Below, piece after piece: positions 53,260 to 63,118 of a stretch of DNA of 64,000 nucleotides; positions within the stretch are counted from its first letter, which is position 1; the number at the start of each line of letters is the position of its first letter. Origin of the DNA: Bradyrhizobium diazoefficiens (GTDB taxonomy: Bacteria > Pseudomonadota > Alphaproteobacteria > Rhizobiales > Xanthobacteraceae); the NCBI RefSeq assembly GCF_016612535.1, contig NZ_JAENXS010000003.1:186001-250000 (forward strand), in the 5' to 3' direction. A program made the translations under genes and the position numbers. The notes below the pieces were generated by a model. That model had not been told where the DNA came from. It was given only the letters and a program-made list of their open reading frames with translations, and ran no database searches.

Positions 53260-54669
53260 GTGAGTCAGTCTGTCGCGCGCTCCAAGACAAACTCCAAGAC
53301 AAATTCCAGTGCAAATCACGAAACCATCGCCGGGAATTCGTCCCCGCCACTAGAGACGATCGAAAGGGCGTATGACCGGATCGAGGCGGAGCGCGACCGC
53401 AATTGCTGGATCTATCTCCGTCCGCGGGAGGAGGCGCTCGAAGAATGCCGTAAACTCGTGGCGCGCGCGCGGACAGGCGAAAATCTTCCGCTGCTCGGCA
53501 TTCCCTTTGGTGTGAAGGACAATATCGATGTCGAGGGAATGCCGACCACCGCCGCATGCCCGGCGTTCAGCTACACGCCGTGGCAATCCGCGCACAGCGT
53601 CGAACGCCTCACCGCCGCCGGCGCAATTTGCCTGGGAAAGACCAATCTCGATCAGTTCGCCACCGGCCTGTCCGGCGTGCGTTCGCCCTACGGCCCCTGC
53701 GCGTCGGTTGCCGATGCGCGTTATGTTGCGGGCGGCTCCAGTTCCGGGTCCGCGGTTGCCGTCGCGGCCGGGCACGTCGCGTTCGCGCTCGGCACCGATA
53801 CCGGCGGGTCCGGCCGCATACCTGCCGGCTTCAACAACATCGTCGGAATCAAGCCGACCGTTGGGCTGGTGTCGTCACGCGGGCTGGTGCCGAATTGCCC
53901 GACGATCGATTGCGTTTCGGTGTTCTGCAATAGCGTCAGCGATGGCGAGGCGATCCTCGACATTATCGAAGGGTTCGACTTCGAAGATCCCTACAGCCGC
54001 CTGCCCAGGGCTGCTTTTTTGGCCAGCGGGGCAGCGCCATCGTTCCGGTTCGGCCGCATTGCGTCCGTCGATCTCGAATGCTTCGGCATGCCCGAATGCG
54101 GTGAACTCTATGAGCGCGCCTGCGAGCGTTTCGTGCAGATCGGAGGAACGGCGATCGAGGTGGACTTCGCCCCGTTCCGCCAAGCCGGGGAGCTGATGTT
54201 CAGCGGACCATGGGTGGCGGAGCGGCGGTCGGCCATCGCTTCGCTCATGGACATCGATTCCGGCTCCTTGCTTGATGTCACGAGGACCGTGCTCGGCTCA
54301 GCCGCCGGCTATTCGGCGATCGACACCTTTGGTGCCATTCACCAGCTGCACCGGCTTCGCCGCGACACCGAGGCGATCTTCGCGGGCATCGATGCGCTGG
54401 TGGTCCCGACCGCGCCGCGGCCATTCACACTGGAGGAGATGCATGGCGATCCGATCACCCTCAACAATCGCCTCGGCTATTACTCGTACTTTGCCAATCT
54501 GCTCGACCTCTGCGGCGTGGCCATCCCGAACGCGACATTGCCGAACGGCATGCCGATGGGAGTGACCCTGCTGGCGCCGGCCTGGCATGATCGCGCGCTG
54601 ATCGGATTAGCGCGGCGGTTCGAGGTCAGTGCAAGCGGAGCGGCGTTCGAATTGAAGTCCGGCGCCTGA
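53260..54669 (+). CDS. Allophanate-hydrolase-like amidase (AS family)
   Basis: Amidase-signature enzyme of 469 residues. It has the catalytic Lys in FGVKDNIDVEG, the Gly/Ser-rich GGSSSGSAVAVAAG and the Ser pair in DTGGSGRIPAGFNN, so the Ser-cisSer-Lys triad is complete. The C-terminal part (DALVVPTAPRPFTLEEMHGD, LDLCGVAIPNATLPNGMPMG) resembles the amidase half of allophanate hydrolase (AtzF / DUR1,2), without the C-terminal decarboxylating domain. The GTG at 53260 was chosen as start because GGAGAAGGAG lies seven bases upstream; a longer frame would run into the terminator. It faces the Crp/Fnr gene, 25 bases apart. Confidence 0.85.
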   Translation: MSQSVARSKTNSKTNSSANHETIAGNSSPPLETIERAYDRIEAERDRNCWIYLRPREEALEECRKLVARARTGENLPLLGIPFGVKDNIDVEGMPTTAACPAFSYTPWQSAHSVERLTAAGAICLGKTNLDQFATGLSGVRSPYGPCASVADARYVAGGSSSGSAVAVAAGHVAFALGTDTGGSGRIPAGFNNIVGIKPTVGLVSSRGLVPNCPTIDCVSVFCNSVSDGEAILDIIEGFDFEDPYSRLPRAAFLASGAAPSFRFGRIASVDLECFGMPECGELYERACERFVQIGGTAIEVDFAPFRQAGELMFSGPWVAERRSAIASLMDIDSGSLLDVTRTVLGSAAGYSAIDTFGAIHQLHRLRRDTEAIFAGIDALVVPTAPRPFTLEEMHGDPITLNNRLGYYSYFANLLDLCGVAIPNATLPNGMPMGVTLLAPAWHDRALIGLARRFEVSASGAAFELKSGA

Positions 54670-54694
54670 ACGGCGGATCCTATTCCATCTCCTC

Positions 54695-55447
54695 CTATTC
54701 CGCTTCTTGCCCGAGGGTCGAAAGATCCAGGATCGAAATCACGGATCTGTCGTACCGGATCACGCCCTCGTCCTGGAGCCGCGCCAGTTGCACCGTCACC
54801 CATTGGCGGGTGGATCCGATGAGATTGGCGAGATCGCCGTGGGTAAACGGCATGCCGACGACGATCTCACCGTCGCGCTTCACGCCGTAGACATGCGACA
54901 GGAAGATCAGCAGGCTATGCAGCCGCTCGGTCACCGAGCGCGTCCCCAGCATCTGGGCCATCGCCGAATAGCAACGCGCTTTGAATGCCAGGGCATCCAG
55001 CAAGGCGACGGCGATCGCCGGCGATTCCAGTGCAAGTCGCCGCAACGCCACTCCGGGCATGAACGTCAACCGGCTGCGCTCCGCCGCAACCGATGACCAC
55101 ATGTGCGGGCCCGTTCCAAATATATCGGGGCCGCCGACAAAGTTGCCGGGAAACCAATAGGCGAGCGTGACTTCGCGTCCCGACGGCGCCGCATAATAGC
55201 TGCGGATGCGTCCCTCGCTGATCAGGTAGATCCCGGCCTGTGCGTCGCCCTGAGACCAAACCAGTTGGCCGACTTCCAGGACTTTCTCGCGCCCGATCGC
55301 ACGCAGGCGATTGCAATCAGCCCGGTTGAGACCGTCCAGCAGGCCGGGCAGCGGCCTGACGAGATTATCCGACTCCGCCAGCATCACGCCTGCCGCCATC
55401 GCGGTGTTCACACTGTGCATCGCCGGCTCCGCCTGTGAGACCTGCAT
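54695..55447 (-). CDS. Crp/Fnr-family transcriptional regulator
   Basis: A 250-residue protein with an N-terminal cyclic-nucleotide-type beta barrel (KVLEVGQLVWSQGDAQAGIY, LISEGRIRSYYAAPSGREVT) and a C-terminal winged HTH (MPFTHGDLANLIGSTRQWVT, then LARLQDEGVIRYDR). No Fnr-type Cys cluster is seen, so it probably senses a small ligand. It follows the ABC transporter genes on the same strand after 63 bases and may be co-transcribed with them. The start could instead be the ATG at 55420. Confidence 0.9.
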   Translation of the reverse strand: MQVSQAEPAMHSVNTAMAAGVMLAESDNLVRPLPGLLDGLNRADCNRLRAIGREKVLEVGQLVWSQGDAQAGIYLISEGRIRSYYAAPSGREVTLAYWFPGNFVGGPDIFGTGPHMWSSVAAERSRLTFMPGVALRRLALESPAIAVALLDALAFKARCYSAMAQMLGTRSVTERLHSLLIFLSHVYGVKRDGEIVVGMPFTHGDLANLIGSTRQWVTVQLARLQDEGVIRYDRSVISILDLSTLGQEAE

Positions 55448-55510
55448 CGATCATTCAAGAACCATGCCAGCACGCTGCGGTCCGCTGCACCATCCGCGAG
55501 CTCCGGGCGG

Positions 55511-56371
55511 TCAGCTCGGGTCCGATTGATTGAATGCCCGCAACCCTTCTGCGCGGATGACGTCGAGACAATCCTTCTTGAGAGAAAGATAAGTTGGCTC
55601 GATCATGATCGCGTTCGACCGCGGGCGCGGCAGCTTGACCGCGACATCGCGCAGGATGCGGCCGGGTCCCGCGCTCATGATGAGAACGCGGTCGGCCAGC
55701 ACGATGGCTTCATCGATGTCATGCGTGACGAACACGATCGTCGCCTTGATCCGGTCGCGCAGCTCCAGCAGATTGTCTTGCATCACCGCCCGGGTCTGCG
55801 CGTCGAGAGCCCCGAATGGCTCGTCCATCAGCAGCACGCGGGGCTGATTGGCCAGCGCACGCGCGATCGCCACGCGCTGTTGCATGCCGCCGGACAGCGT
55901 GTTCGGATAAGCGTCGGCGAAGCGCTTGAGACCGACCATCGCGATCAGGTCGTCGGCGATGGCATTCGCCTCCGTCCGGGACTTTCCAAGCATCCTGGGT
56001 CCGTGGGCGATGTTCCTGCGAACCGACTTCCAGGGGAAAAGATGCGGCTGCTGGAACACCATGCCGACATCGGGGCGCGTGCTGTAGACATGCGAGCCCT
56101 CCACCAGGATGTCGCCCTCAAACGGCGCTTCCAGTCCGGCGATCGTATTGAGCACCGTCGACTTGCCGCAGCCGGAAGGCCCGACGATGCAAACGAACTC
56201 GCCGGGTGCCACATCGAAGGATACGCGGTCCACCGCGATGAACTGCCCGCGGTTGGTGTCGAAAACGATGCTCAGGTTCGAGACTTGAATGGCCGGTTGC
56301 TTCCGCGCCGATTCGACGGAGGCGGCCGAACTTGCCAGAGCCAGTTTCACGATCGATCGAGCTCCCGACAT
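55511..56371 (-). CDS. ABC transporter ATP-binding protein (SsuB / TauB type)
   Basis: A 286-residue ATPase with Walker A (VGPSGCGKST), Q-loop (VFQQPHLFPWKS), signature (NTLSGGMQQRVAIARAL), Walker B (RVLLMDEPFGALDA) and switch His (VTHDIDEAI), all intact. Resembles ATPases that import sulfonates, nitrate or thiamine precursors. The start at 56371 overlaps the permease stop by one base. Confidence 0.93.
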   Translation of the reverse strand: MSGARSIVKLALASSAASVESARKQPAIQVSNLSIVFDTNRGQFIAVDRVSFDVAPGEFVCIVGPSGCGKSTVLNTIAGLEAPFEGDILVEGSHVYSTRPDVGMVFQQPHLFPWKSVRRNIAHGPRMLGKSRTEANAIADDLIAMVGLKRFADAYPNTLSGGMQQRVAIARALANQPRVLLMDEPFGALDAQTRAVMQDNLLELRDRIKATIVFVTHDIDEAIVLADRVLIMSAGPGRILRDVAVKLPRPRSNAIMIEPTYLSLKKDCLDVIRAEGLRAFNQSDPS

Positions 56372-57195
56372 CAGCGCCACCAGACCGTACGTTCTGCAAG
56401 AGCCGCAAACAGCCGGTCGGCAATGAACGACATCAACCCGAGCGCCGCGAGCCCGCCCATGACCTGGCCCGTTTGCAAATTCTGCTGCGCAATCTCGATC
56501 CTGTAGACGATGCCGGCGAAAGCGCCTGCAAGTTCGGCCGCGACCAGCGTGTAAAAGGAAATGCTGACGGCAGTGCGCAACCCGACCACGATGTAGGGAA
56601 GCGCACCCAGCAGCACGATCTCCTGGAGCATTTGACGCCGGGGCGTGCCGAGCATCAACGCCGCCCGAATCAAGCCGCGGTCGACCTTCTGCACGCCGAT
56701 ATGGGTCGAAAGCCATACCGTGAAGAACACGCCCCACACGACGAGGAACAGTTTTCCCGCCTCCGACAGGCCGAACCAGAGGATGACGATCGGCACGAAA
56801 GCAATCGGCGGAATCGGCCGCAGGATATGGAACAGCGGGGACAGCAAGCTCGAAACAACGGGGAATTGGCCGGTGAGAATACCGAAGAGGATGCCGAGCG
56901 CGCCGCCCACGATGAACCCCGTGGTGACGCGAAAGAGGCTGGCCAGCAGATCGCCAAGGAATTGTCCGCTCCGGATCCACTCGAGAACGGCGGCAGCAAC
57001 CACCGTCGGCGGCGGAAACAGCACCATGTTGACGGCCCCGGAACGGGACACCAGTTCCCAAAGGCCGACGAACAAGGGAAGCGAAAGCACCCCGACCAGA
57101 ATATTGAGGCGGCGAAGCCGAGCTGAATCCCGCCGCCGACCGCGACTGTCTTTGCGCAGAGCAATCTCTTGTCGTGCTGAAGTGCCGTCCTGCAT
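56371..57195 (-). CDS. ABC transporter permease (SsuC / TauC type)
   Basis: A 274-residue inner-membrane protein with six likely membrane segments and the permease motif region (ALMLGTPRRQMLQEIVLLGA) with the Ala/Gly-containing EAA loop. Start at 57195 was preferred; an upstream in-frame codon at 57330 would run over the binding-protein gene. It lies 14 bases after the substrate-binding gene. Confidence 0.92.
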   Translation of the reverse strand: MQDGTSARQEIALRKDSRGRRRDSARLRRLNILVGVLSLPLFVGLWELVSRSGAVNMVLFPPPTVVAAAVLEWIRSGQFLGDLLASLFRVTTGFIVGGALGILFGILTGQFPVVSSLLSPLFHILRPIPPIAFVPIVILWFGLSEAGKLFLVVWGVFFTVWLSTHIGVQKVDRGLIRAALMLGTPRRQMLQEIVLLGALPYIVVGLRTAVSISFYTLVAAELAGAFAGIVYRIEIAQQNLQTGQVMGGLAALGLMSFIADRLFAALAERTVWWR

Positions 57196-57209
57196 GGTTG
57201 TGCGGGCGC

Positions 57210-58223
57210 CTATTTCCACGAAAGGGTGACGCGTGCGGGGTCGACCTTCGTGAGCGGCGCGGCGACGACGAACTTGCTGAAGTCGGGCATCGCCGCTCCC
57301 GGCGGATGGTTGCCGCTCTCGAGGCGCCATGCGGCGTGGGTCTTGAGAATCTCGATCAGCCGGTCGTCGAGACGCACCCGATAAACATAGTCGGCCCAGA
57401 TGGGGGCGAGGTCGTCCCGCTTCATGCCGACCGCGTCCGCCACTGCCGTGATCGCTTCATCGGGGTTTGCCTTCATCCAGACCTCGGCATCGATCAGTGC
57501 TGCGATGAATTTCTCGACCAGCGCAGGATTGGCATCCAGATAAGACCTCATGACGACGATGTTGAACGTCTCGGAGTAGGTGCCCTTGGTATCGAGCTCA
57601 GCGACGGCTTCGCCCATGGCCTTCTTTGCGTTGGCGATGTGGGGTTCCCAGGTGTCGAACGCGTCGATACTCCCGGCAGCGAGCGCTGGCAGCATCTCCT
57701 GCGGCCGCAGATTGACAAGGGTGACATCCTTGGGAGTCAATCCCGCCGACTTCAGCAAAGTCGCCGTGTAAACCTCGCTGCCGGTGCCGGCCGTGAATGC
57801 GATGCGCTTGCCGCGAAGATCCGCCTTGGTCTTGACGCCGGCCTTGGCCGCGACGACCGTCTTGAGGTCGGAATATTCCATGCCGGCGACGAAGGCGATG
57901 GGCTGGTTTGCCATCGCCGAAGCGGTGACCGGCGCCTCCGCCGTCGTGGCCATGTCGGCGCCGCCCCCGATCACGGTGTCCAAGCACTGCTTGCCGGACG
58001 TGAAGTTCGAGACCGTGATGTCCAATCCGTGCTTTTCGAAAATCCCCCTCGATTTGGCGATGATCGTCAGGCCTGAGATCGGTCCGAGGTTTTGCGCAAG
58101 CCGGACTTTGAGCAATTCCGCTGCCGAGGCGCAGCCAGGACCGATGGCAAGACCAATGGCAAGGCAACAAAGTGCGGCATAGCAGGCAATTGCCACGATT
58201 GGGCGGACGGAATTCCAGTGCAT
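57210..58223 (-). CDS. ABC transporter substrate-binding protein (NMT1 / SsuA type)
   Basis: A 337-residue exported protein with a signal peptide (cleavage near GCASAAELLK) and the fold of nitrate/sulfonate/taurine binding proteins: GPISGLTIIAKSRGIFEKHG, VIGGGADMATTAEAPVTASA, LRGKRIAFTAGTGSEVYTAT, then LRPQEMLPALAAGSIDAFDT. It is the first gene of a three-gene importer. The ligand is unknown; the allophanate-hydrolase-like gene nearby suggests a nitrogen compound (inference). Confidence 0.92.
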   Translation of the reverse strand: MHWNSVRPIVAIACYAALCCLAIGLAIGPGCASAAELLKVRLAQNLGPISGLTIIAKSRGIFEKHGLDITVSNFTSGKQCLDTVIGGGADMATTAEAPVTASAMANQPIAFVAGMEYSDLKTVVAAKAGVKTKADLRGKRIAFTAGTGSEVYTATLLKSAGLTPKDVTLVNLRPQEMLPALAAGSIDAFDTWEPHIANAKKAMGEAVAELDTKGTYSETFNIVVMRSYLDANPALVEKFIAALIDAEVWMKANPDEAITAVADAVGMKRDDLAPIWADYVYRVRLDDRLIEILKTHAAWRLESGNHPPGAAMPDFSKFVVAAPLTKVDPARVTLSWK

Positions 58224-58528
58224 AACGATCTCCCCTCGCGCCGCGCCTGGCGGCAGCCCCGATGTGATCGCGGATACCGCCCTGAACGGTTCCGCAACAG
58301 ACTCCCGCGTCCACCCCTGGACGATCGCTTCAGGATCGGCCCATGTCGGTATGCTCGCCCGGCGCTACGGTCCCGGGAAGCAATTAATCGACACGGTCTT
58401 CGGGGTGCCCGGTCCACACCGCTGCGCGAGGTGGACGCGTGTGCGGCGGGTGGCCGCGTCCCGCACTGACGGAACCCTGGGCCGCGTGCTAGGGTTGCCC
58501 GGATGCGCTCACGCCAACGGACCCTCCC
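58224..58528. other. Intergenic region between binding-protein gene and GST gene
   Basis: 305 bases without a supported gene. It should hold the promoters of the leftward ABC operon and the rightward GST gene, but I see no clear conserved promoter or repeat. Confidence 0.5.
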
Positions 58529-59233
58529 ATGAAATACGAGCTCTACTACTGGCCCGAGATCCAGGGCCGCGGCGAATATGTGAGGCTGGCGCTTGAGGAG
58601 GCGGGTGCGGCTTACATCGACGTCACGCGCGGCCCGCGTGGCTCGGCTGCGATGATGAAGATGATGGAGGCGCAGGGCACGGCGCCCTTCGCGCCGCCGT
58701 TCCTCAAGGCCGGAAAACTCGTCATCGGCCAGACCGCGAACATTCTGCTCTATCTCGGCGCGCGACACGGGCTCGCGCCGAAGACGGAAGCCGGTCAACT
58801 CTGGGTGCATCAGCTCCAGCTGACCATCGCCGACTTCGTGCTGGAGATCCACGACACCCATCATCCGCTCGGGCCCTCGCTCTATTACGAGGACCAGAAG
58901 CCGCCGGCGAAGAAGCGCACCGCCGACTTCTGGAGCGAACGCGTGCCGAAATATCTCGGCTATTTCGAGCAGCTGCTGGACGACAATGGCGGCACGTATG
59001 TTACCGGTCGCAGGCTCACCTATGTCGACCTCTCGCTGTTCCAGCTCGTCGCCGGCCTGCGCTACGCCTTCCCCAAACGCATGAAGGCGTTCGAGGCGGA
59101 GATTGCGGGCCTGGTCGACTTGCACGACCGCGTCGCCGCGCGGCCGAACATCAGGGCCTATCTCGCAAGCGAGCGCCGCATTGCCTTCAACGAGCAGGGC
59201 ATCTTCCGCCGCTACAAGGAGCTCGACGCGTGA
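58529..59233 (+). CDS. Glutathione S-transferase
   Basis: A 234-residue protein with the thioredoxin-like N-terminal domain (MKYELYYWPEIQGRGEYVRL, with Tyr7 as likely catalytic residue; LVIGQTANILLYLGARHGLA, containing the Ser/Thr position that contacts glutathione) and an all-helical C-terminal domain. Of the eukaryote-like sigma/alpha type by pattern. The stop lies one base from the stop of the convergent gene, with no terminator between. Confidence 0.88.
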   Translation: MKYELYYWPEIQGRGEYVRLALEEAGAAYIDVTRGPRGSAAMMKMMEAQGTAPFAPPFLKAGKLVIGQTANILLYLGARHGLAPKTEAGQLWVHQLQLTIADFVLEIHDTHHPLGPSLYYEDQKPPAKKRTADFWSERVPKYLGYFEQLLDDNGGTYVTGRRLTYVDLSLFQLVAGLRYAFPKRMKAFEAEIAGLVDLHDRVAARPNIRAYLASERRIAFNEQGIFRRYKELDA

Positions 59234-59234
59234 G

Positions 59235-59909
59235 TTACCACGCGCCCGGTAACAACCGATAGCGCACCCGCGCCGCATAATCGGCATAGCCGGGCAGGCC
59301 TGCGATCAGCGTGCGCTCCTCGATGCGGATGCGGACCGCAAGCAGCACCAGGAGGAGCGGCGCCATCGCCAATCCCCACCACGAGCCGAGCATCAGCGGC
59401 ACGCCGGCGAAGAACAGGATCATGCCGCTGTACATGGGATGGCGGACATGGGCGTAGGGCCCGGTCGAGATCACCCGCTGCGCGCGCTCGGCTTGCAGCT
59501 TTACCACGGGCGCGGCGAACGAATTCTCGCGGAACACCCACATCGTGAACAGCATGCAGGCGAGGTACAGCACGAATCCGACGGCCTGCAAGGCGAGCGG
59601 CATGTCAGAGGCAAGATGGCGCCGGTCGAGACCCATGGCGATCAGCCAGGCCAGGATTGCCGCGATGAAGGCGATGATGAAGGCTTTGTCAGCCGGCGGC
59701 TGCTCCCTCTGGATCACCGGACGGAGACGCTCCGCCAAGAGCGCCGGATCGAGCCGGTACAGCCACCAGCCGCAGAGCGGCCCGAGCAGGGCGGCAGTGA
59801 TCAGGAACACCCAGGCCGATGCCCAGTGCAGCGTGCCGGCAGAGGCGAACAACAGCGCGCCCATCGCGACCGTGAGAATCGTGTTCTGCAACAAGAGGCG
59901 TGCGATCAT
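59235..59909 (-). CDS. Membrane methyltransferase, isoprenylcysteine carboxyl methyltransferase family
   Basis: A 224-residue membrane protein with about six hydrophobic segments and the family signature near the C-terminus: TGPYAHVRHPMYSGMILFFA (about 150-169), followed by RIRIEERTLIAGLPGYADYA. These contact S-adenosylmethionine. Bacterial members methylate lipids or small substrates; the substrate is unknown. It is not flanked by related genes. Confidence 0.88.
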   Translation of the reverse strand: MIARLLLQNTILTVAMGALLFASAGTLHWASAWVFLITAALLGPLCGWWLYRLDPALLAERLRPVIQREQPPADKAFIIAFIAAILAWLIAMGLDRRHLASDMPLALQAVGFVLYLACMLFTMWVFRENSFAAPVVKLQAERAQRVISTGPYAHVRHPMYSGMILFFAGVPLMLGSWWGLAMAPLLLVLLAVRIRIEERTLIAGLPGYADYAARVRYRLLPGAW

Positions 59910-59981
59910 GCGCAGGTCCCGGGCAATCCTGCGCGATACTGAACGTGCTATCCGGCAAAGATGCGGCCGGACGTGCGAAAG

Positions 59982-60002
59982 GCCCGGTCAACCGGACCGG
60001 GC
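59982..60002 (-). terminator. Terminator of the 57-residue gene
   Basis: An 8-bp perfect stem (59982-59989 with 59995-60002), followed on the minus strand by CTTTCG. It lies 23 bases past the stop at 60025. Confidence 0.6.
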
Positions 60003-60024
60003 GATCCATCGCAGGCAAGCCGGA

Positions 60025-60198
60025 TCAGGCGAGCTGGTCGATCCGCGTGCCCTGGCCCGGCGGCAGCGGCGCGGGCGGCGTCGGCTGATAGGTCGGGTCG
60101 CTGTCCTTGGTCTTGGTCTGGTCGTCCGGCTGCTTGGTCGTGTCGTAGCTCGGAATTACGACCGTCACGGGCGGCGGCGCAACGCTGGAAACGCTCAT
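60025..60198 (-). CDS. Small Pro/Thr-rich protein of unknown function
   Basis: A 57-residue protein starting [20 protein letters not shown] and ending [10 protein letters not shown]. It is rich in Pro, Thr and Asp and has no membrane segment or signal peptide. Good codon usage, a ribosome-binding-like GAGGATTTG upstream and a terminator after it support a real gene, but no function can be given. Confidence 0.55.
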   Translation of the reverse strand: MSVSSVAPPPVTVVIPSYDTTKQPDDQTKTKDSDPTYQPTPPAPLPPGQGTRIDQLA

Positions 60199-60307
60199 CC
60201 ACAAATCCTCACAGATTGAAACAATTGATCCTGCCCCGGAGCGGACGAAAGCTCCGTCAAGCCAATCGTTAAAATGCGAGGGATCTGACTTCTTCTTCGT
60301 GTGGGCC

Positions 60308-60784
60308 CTACTCGTCCTTCGGCCGCGTGATCGCGATCGAGGCGTCCGTCTTGGTGCGCGTGCATTCCATGTTGAGGCGCTTGAAGCGCATCGTCACCTT
60401 GTCGCCGCGCAACAGGCCCATACGCTTCAGACAGCGCGTCGCGCCGGTCGTGGTGTCATCCTTCGTCACCGTGAAGATGATTGCGGCTGCGGAGGCGACC
60501 AGGTCATAGAACTTCGGCGTCGGCTTGCGGTCGCCCTTGGCATAGAGCTCGTTGGAATAATTTTGCCCCTGGGCGCGGCAGCCGAGCGACAGCTCCTTCG
60601 CGGCCGGGTGGGTCAGGTAGATGATGTTGGACGCCTTGAAGTTGACCTTGAGCCCGTCGATGGCGCCTGCGAGCTGCTTGGCAATGTCGTCGCATTGGTC
60701 TGCGCGGGCAGGCGAGGCGAGGGTGACAAGGCCGGTGGTGGCGGCGACAACAATCGCGCCGCAGAGGTCCAGTTTGAAAATCAT
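60308..60784 (-). CDS. Small exported protein of unknown function
   Basis: A 158-residue protein with a Sec signal (hydrophobic stretch then [10 protein letters not shown]). Four Cys in the mature part (positions near [22 protein letters not shown] and ECTRTKT) could form disulfides in the periplasm. No known domain is recognised. The start at 60784 was preferred, since an upstream in-frame ATG adds nine residues before the signal. Confidence 0.75.
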   Translation of the reverse strand: MIFKLDLCGAIVVAATTGLVTLASPARADQCDDIAKQLAGAIDGLKVNFKASNIIYLTHPAAKELSLGCRAQGQNYSNELYAKGDRKPTPKFYDLVASAAAIIFTVTKDDTTTGATRCLKRMGLLRGDKVTMRFKRLNMECTRTKTDASIAITRPKDE

Positions 60785-61033
60785 GATGAAAAGCCCCTTG
60801 AGCGCGCGCATTCAACCGTCGTCGCGCGCGAAGCGCAAGGGGTGCAACCCGGCTCTGTTGGGCACAACCATAGCCGTTCGCCGACAGAAAGCGGACCCGG
60901 AAAATGGACGCCACAGTGCCGAATCAGGATGTCCCGCCCGCGCCAGAACGCCTTCCCTTTGCGGCAAAAAAGCTTAGAACGCTTCTATGCTAGCGGCCCG
61001 CGCGAGGGCTCCAAAAACCCCGAGATTCGCCCC

Positions 61034-62689
61034 ATGAACGCTCCCACTGCCTTCCCCGACGCCTCAAAACCCGTACCGCCCTACAAGCACACCCCGCTGT
61101 TCCCGTTGGGCAAGGACGAGACGCCCTACAAGAAGGTCACGGCCGAGGGCGTCCGGGTCGAGAAGGTCTTAGGCAAGGACATGCTGGTGGTGTCGCGCGA
61201 GGCGTTGCGGGCGCTGTCGGAGGCGGCTTTCGGCGACATCAACCATTATCTGCGGCCGGGCCATCTGAAGCAGCTCCGCGCGATCCTTGAGGATGGCGAG
61301 GCGAGCCCGAACGACAAGTTCGTGGCGCTCGACTTCCTGAAGAACGCCAATATCGCCGCCGGCGGCGTGCTGCCGATGTGCCAGGACACGGGCACCGCGA
61401 TCATCATGGGCAAGAAGGGCTGCAACGTCATCACCGATGGTGACGACGAGGCTGCGCTGTCGGAAGGCGCCCGCGATGCGTATCTGCGCCGCAATCTGCG
61501 CTACTCGCAGGTCGCGCCCCTCTCGATGTACGAGGAGAAGAACACCGCCAACAACATGCCGGCGCAGTGCGAGATCTACGCCGAGGGCGATGATGCCTAT
61601 AAGTTCATGTTCATGGCGAAGGGCGGCGGCTCCGCCAACAAGAGCTTTCTGTTCCAGGCGACGCCCTCGGTGCTGACCAAGGACCGGCTGCTCGCCTTCC
61701 TGAAGGAGAAGGTGTTGACGCTCGGCACCGCGGCATGCCCGCCCTATCACCTTGCCATCGTTATCGGCGGCACCTCGGCCGAGCTCTGCATGAAGACGGT
61801 GAAGCTCGCTTCCGCCCGCTATCTCGATGCGCTGCCGACCCACGGCTCGGCCGATGGCAACGCCTTCCGCGATCTCGACATGGAGCAGGAAATCCTGAAG
61901 ATGACGCAGTCGCTCGGCGTCGGCGCGCAGTTCGGCGGCAAGTATTTCTGCCACGACGTGCGCGTGATCCGGCTGCCGCGTCACGGTGCCTCGCTGCCGA
62001 TCGGGCTCGGCGTATCCTGCTCGGCCGACCGACAGGTGCTCGGCAAGATCACCAAAGACGGCGTCTATCTCGAGGAGCTCGAGCACAACCCGGCGCAGTA
62101 TCTGCCGCAGGTCGAGCAGTCGCTCGGTGGCGACGTCGTCAAGATCGATCTCAACCAGCCGATGAAGGACATCCTGGCGACGTTCTCGAAGTACCCGACC
62201 AAGACGCGGGTCTCGATGACCGGCACCATGATCGTCGCGCGCGATAGCGCGCACGCCAAGCTGCGCGAGCGGCTGGAGAAGGGCGAGCCGCTGCCGGACT
62301 ATTTCAAGAATCACCCGGTCTATTACGCCGGCCCCGCCAAGACGCCCGAGGGCTATGCCTCCGGCGCCTTCGGTCCGACCACCGCGGGCCGCATGGATTC
62401 CTTCGTCGACCAGTTCCAGGCCGCCGGCGGCTCGATGGTGATGGTGGCGAAGGGCAACCGCGCGCCTGCCGTGCGCGAGGCCTGCAAGAAATATGGCGGC
62501 TTCTATCTCGGCTCGATCGGCGGTGCCGCGGCAAACCTCGCCGAGCACTGCATCAAGAAGGTCGAGGTGCTCGAATATCCCGAGCTCGGCATGGAAGCGA
62601 TCTGGCGCATCGAAGTCGTCGACTTCCCCGCCTTCATCATCATCGACGACAAGGGCAACGACTTCTTCAAGGAGTTGAATCTGGGCTGA
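61034..62689 (+). CDS. Fumarate hydratase, class I (iron-sulfur)
   Basis: Interconverts fumarate and malate in the TCA cycle using a 4Fe-4S cluster. The 551-residue product has the class I layout: an N-terminal domain with the cluster cysteine C116 in [12 protein letters not shown], then KKGCNVIT, an [19 protein letters not shown] segment, [20 protein letters not shown], and a C-terminal domain with [26 protein letters not shown] sequence and [15 protein letters not shown]. The start at 61034 fits the family; the frame is open much further upstream, but over an antisense gene. It is not in an operon. Confidence 0.95.
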   Translation: MNAPTAFPDASKPVPPYKHTPLFPLGKDETPYKKVTAEGVRVEKVLGKDMLVVSREALRALSEAAFGDINHYLRPGHLKQLRAILEDGEASPNDKFVALDFLKNANIAAGGVLPMCQDTGTAIIMGKKGCNVITDGDDEAALSEGARDAYLRRNLRYSQVAPLSMYEEKNTANNMPAQCEIYAEGDDAYKFMFMAKGGGSANKSFLFQATPSVLTKDRLLAFLKEKVLTLGTAACPPYHLAIVIGGTSAELCMKTVKLASARYLDALPTHGSADGNAFRDLDMEQEILKMTQSLGVGAQFGGKYFCHDVRVIRLPRHGASLPIGLGVSCSADRQVLGKITKDGVYLEELEHNPAQYLPQVEQSLGGDVVKIDLNQPMKDILATFSKYPTKTRVSMTGTMIVARDSAHAKLRERLEKGEPLPDYFKNHPVYYAGPAKTPEGYASGAFGPTTAGRMDSFVDQFQAAGGSMVMVAKGNRAPAVREACKKYGGFYLGSIGGAAANLAEHCIKKVEVLEYPELGMEAIWRIEVVDFPAFIIIDDKGNDFFKELNLG

Positions 62690-62697
62690 GGCTACTT

Positions 62698-62818
62698 TCC
62701 CCGGACGCTGCGCAGCATGAAATGCTGCGCTGCAGATCCGGGGCCCATCGCCGCCGCATGGGTCCCGGCTCTGCGGAGCAGCGTTACACGCTGCACCGCG
62801 TCCGGGACACGAGAGACA
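62698..62818. repeat. Dispersed intergenic repeat, family B, copy 2
   Basis: About 120 bases, with the same block order as 31243-31383: CCCCGGACGCTGCGCAGCAT, then GCTGCAGATCCGGGGCCCAT, GGGTCCCGGCTCTGCG and a final GTCCGGGACACGAGAGA. It is directly after the fumarase gene and before a convergent gene. Confidence 0.75.
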
Positions 62819-62821
62819 CGC

Positions 62822-63118
62822 TTAAGCACGCGCCCCCGTGAACGGGAAGCTGCCCATCGGGCCGATGCCCATCTCGCCGCTCATGGTGTCGCCGGAAACC
62901 GTTCCGATGAACTCGAGCGTCAAGGGCATCGGATTGGTGATGGAGACCTTCCAGTTGACGGCATCGCCGCTGATGGTGCCGTCGAAGATCTCGGCGGTAT
63001 TGCCTTCCGCGCCCTGCGTGCCGGTCAGCGTTCCGCCGGCGCTCAGCAGGGTCAATGTCGCCTGGCGTTCGCCCATCGGTGTCGTCATGGTCAGATTCCA
63101 GTTGCCGTCTACGGCCAT
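62822..63118 (-). CDS. Small beta-rich protein of unknown function
   Basis: A 98-residue protein starting MAVDGNWNLTMTTPMGERQA with alternating polar and hydrophobic residues (LTLLSAGGTLTGTQGAEGNT, DGTISGDAVNWKVSITNPMP) typical of a single beta-sandwich or barrel. No signal peptide or known catalytic motif is seen. The start at 63118 was preferred over upstream codons whose frame looks non-coding. Confidence 0.7.
   Translation of the reverse strand: MAVDGNWNLTMTTPMGERQATLTLLSAGGTLTGTQGAEGNTAEIFDGTISGDAVNWKVSITNPMPLTLEFIGTVSGDTMSGEMGIGPMGSFPFTGARA

Noticed and set aside
56372..57061. Longer version of the ABC ATP-binding protein
   Set aside because: The frame is open upstream, but that part is a shadow of the permease gene; the ATG at 56371 overlaps the permease stop by one base, as expected for coupled genes.
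60299..61033. N-terminal extension of fumarase
   Set aside because: The frame is open over the antisense exported-protein gene. The ATG at 61034 matches the usual start of class I fumarases.
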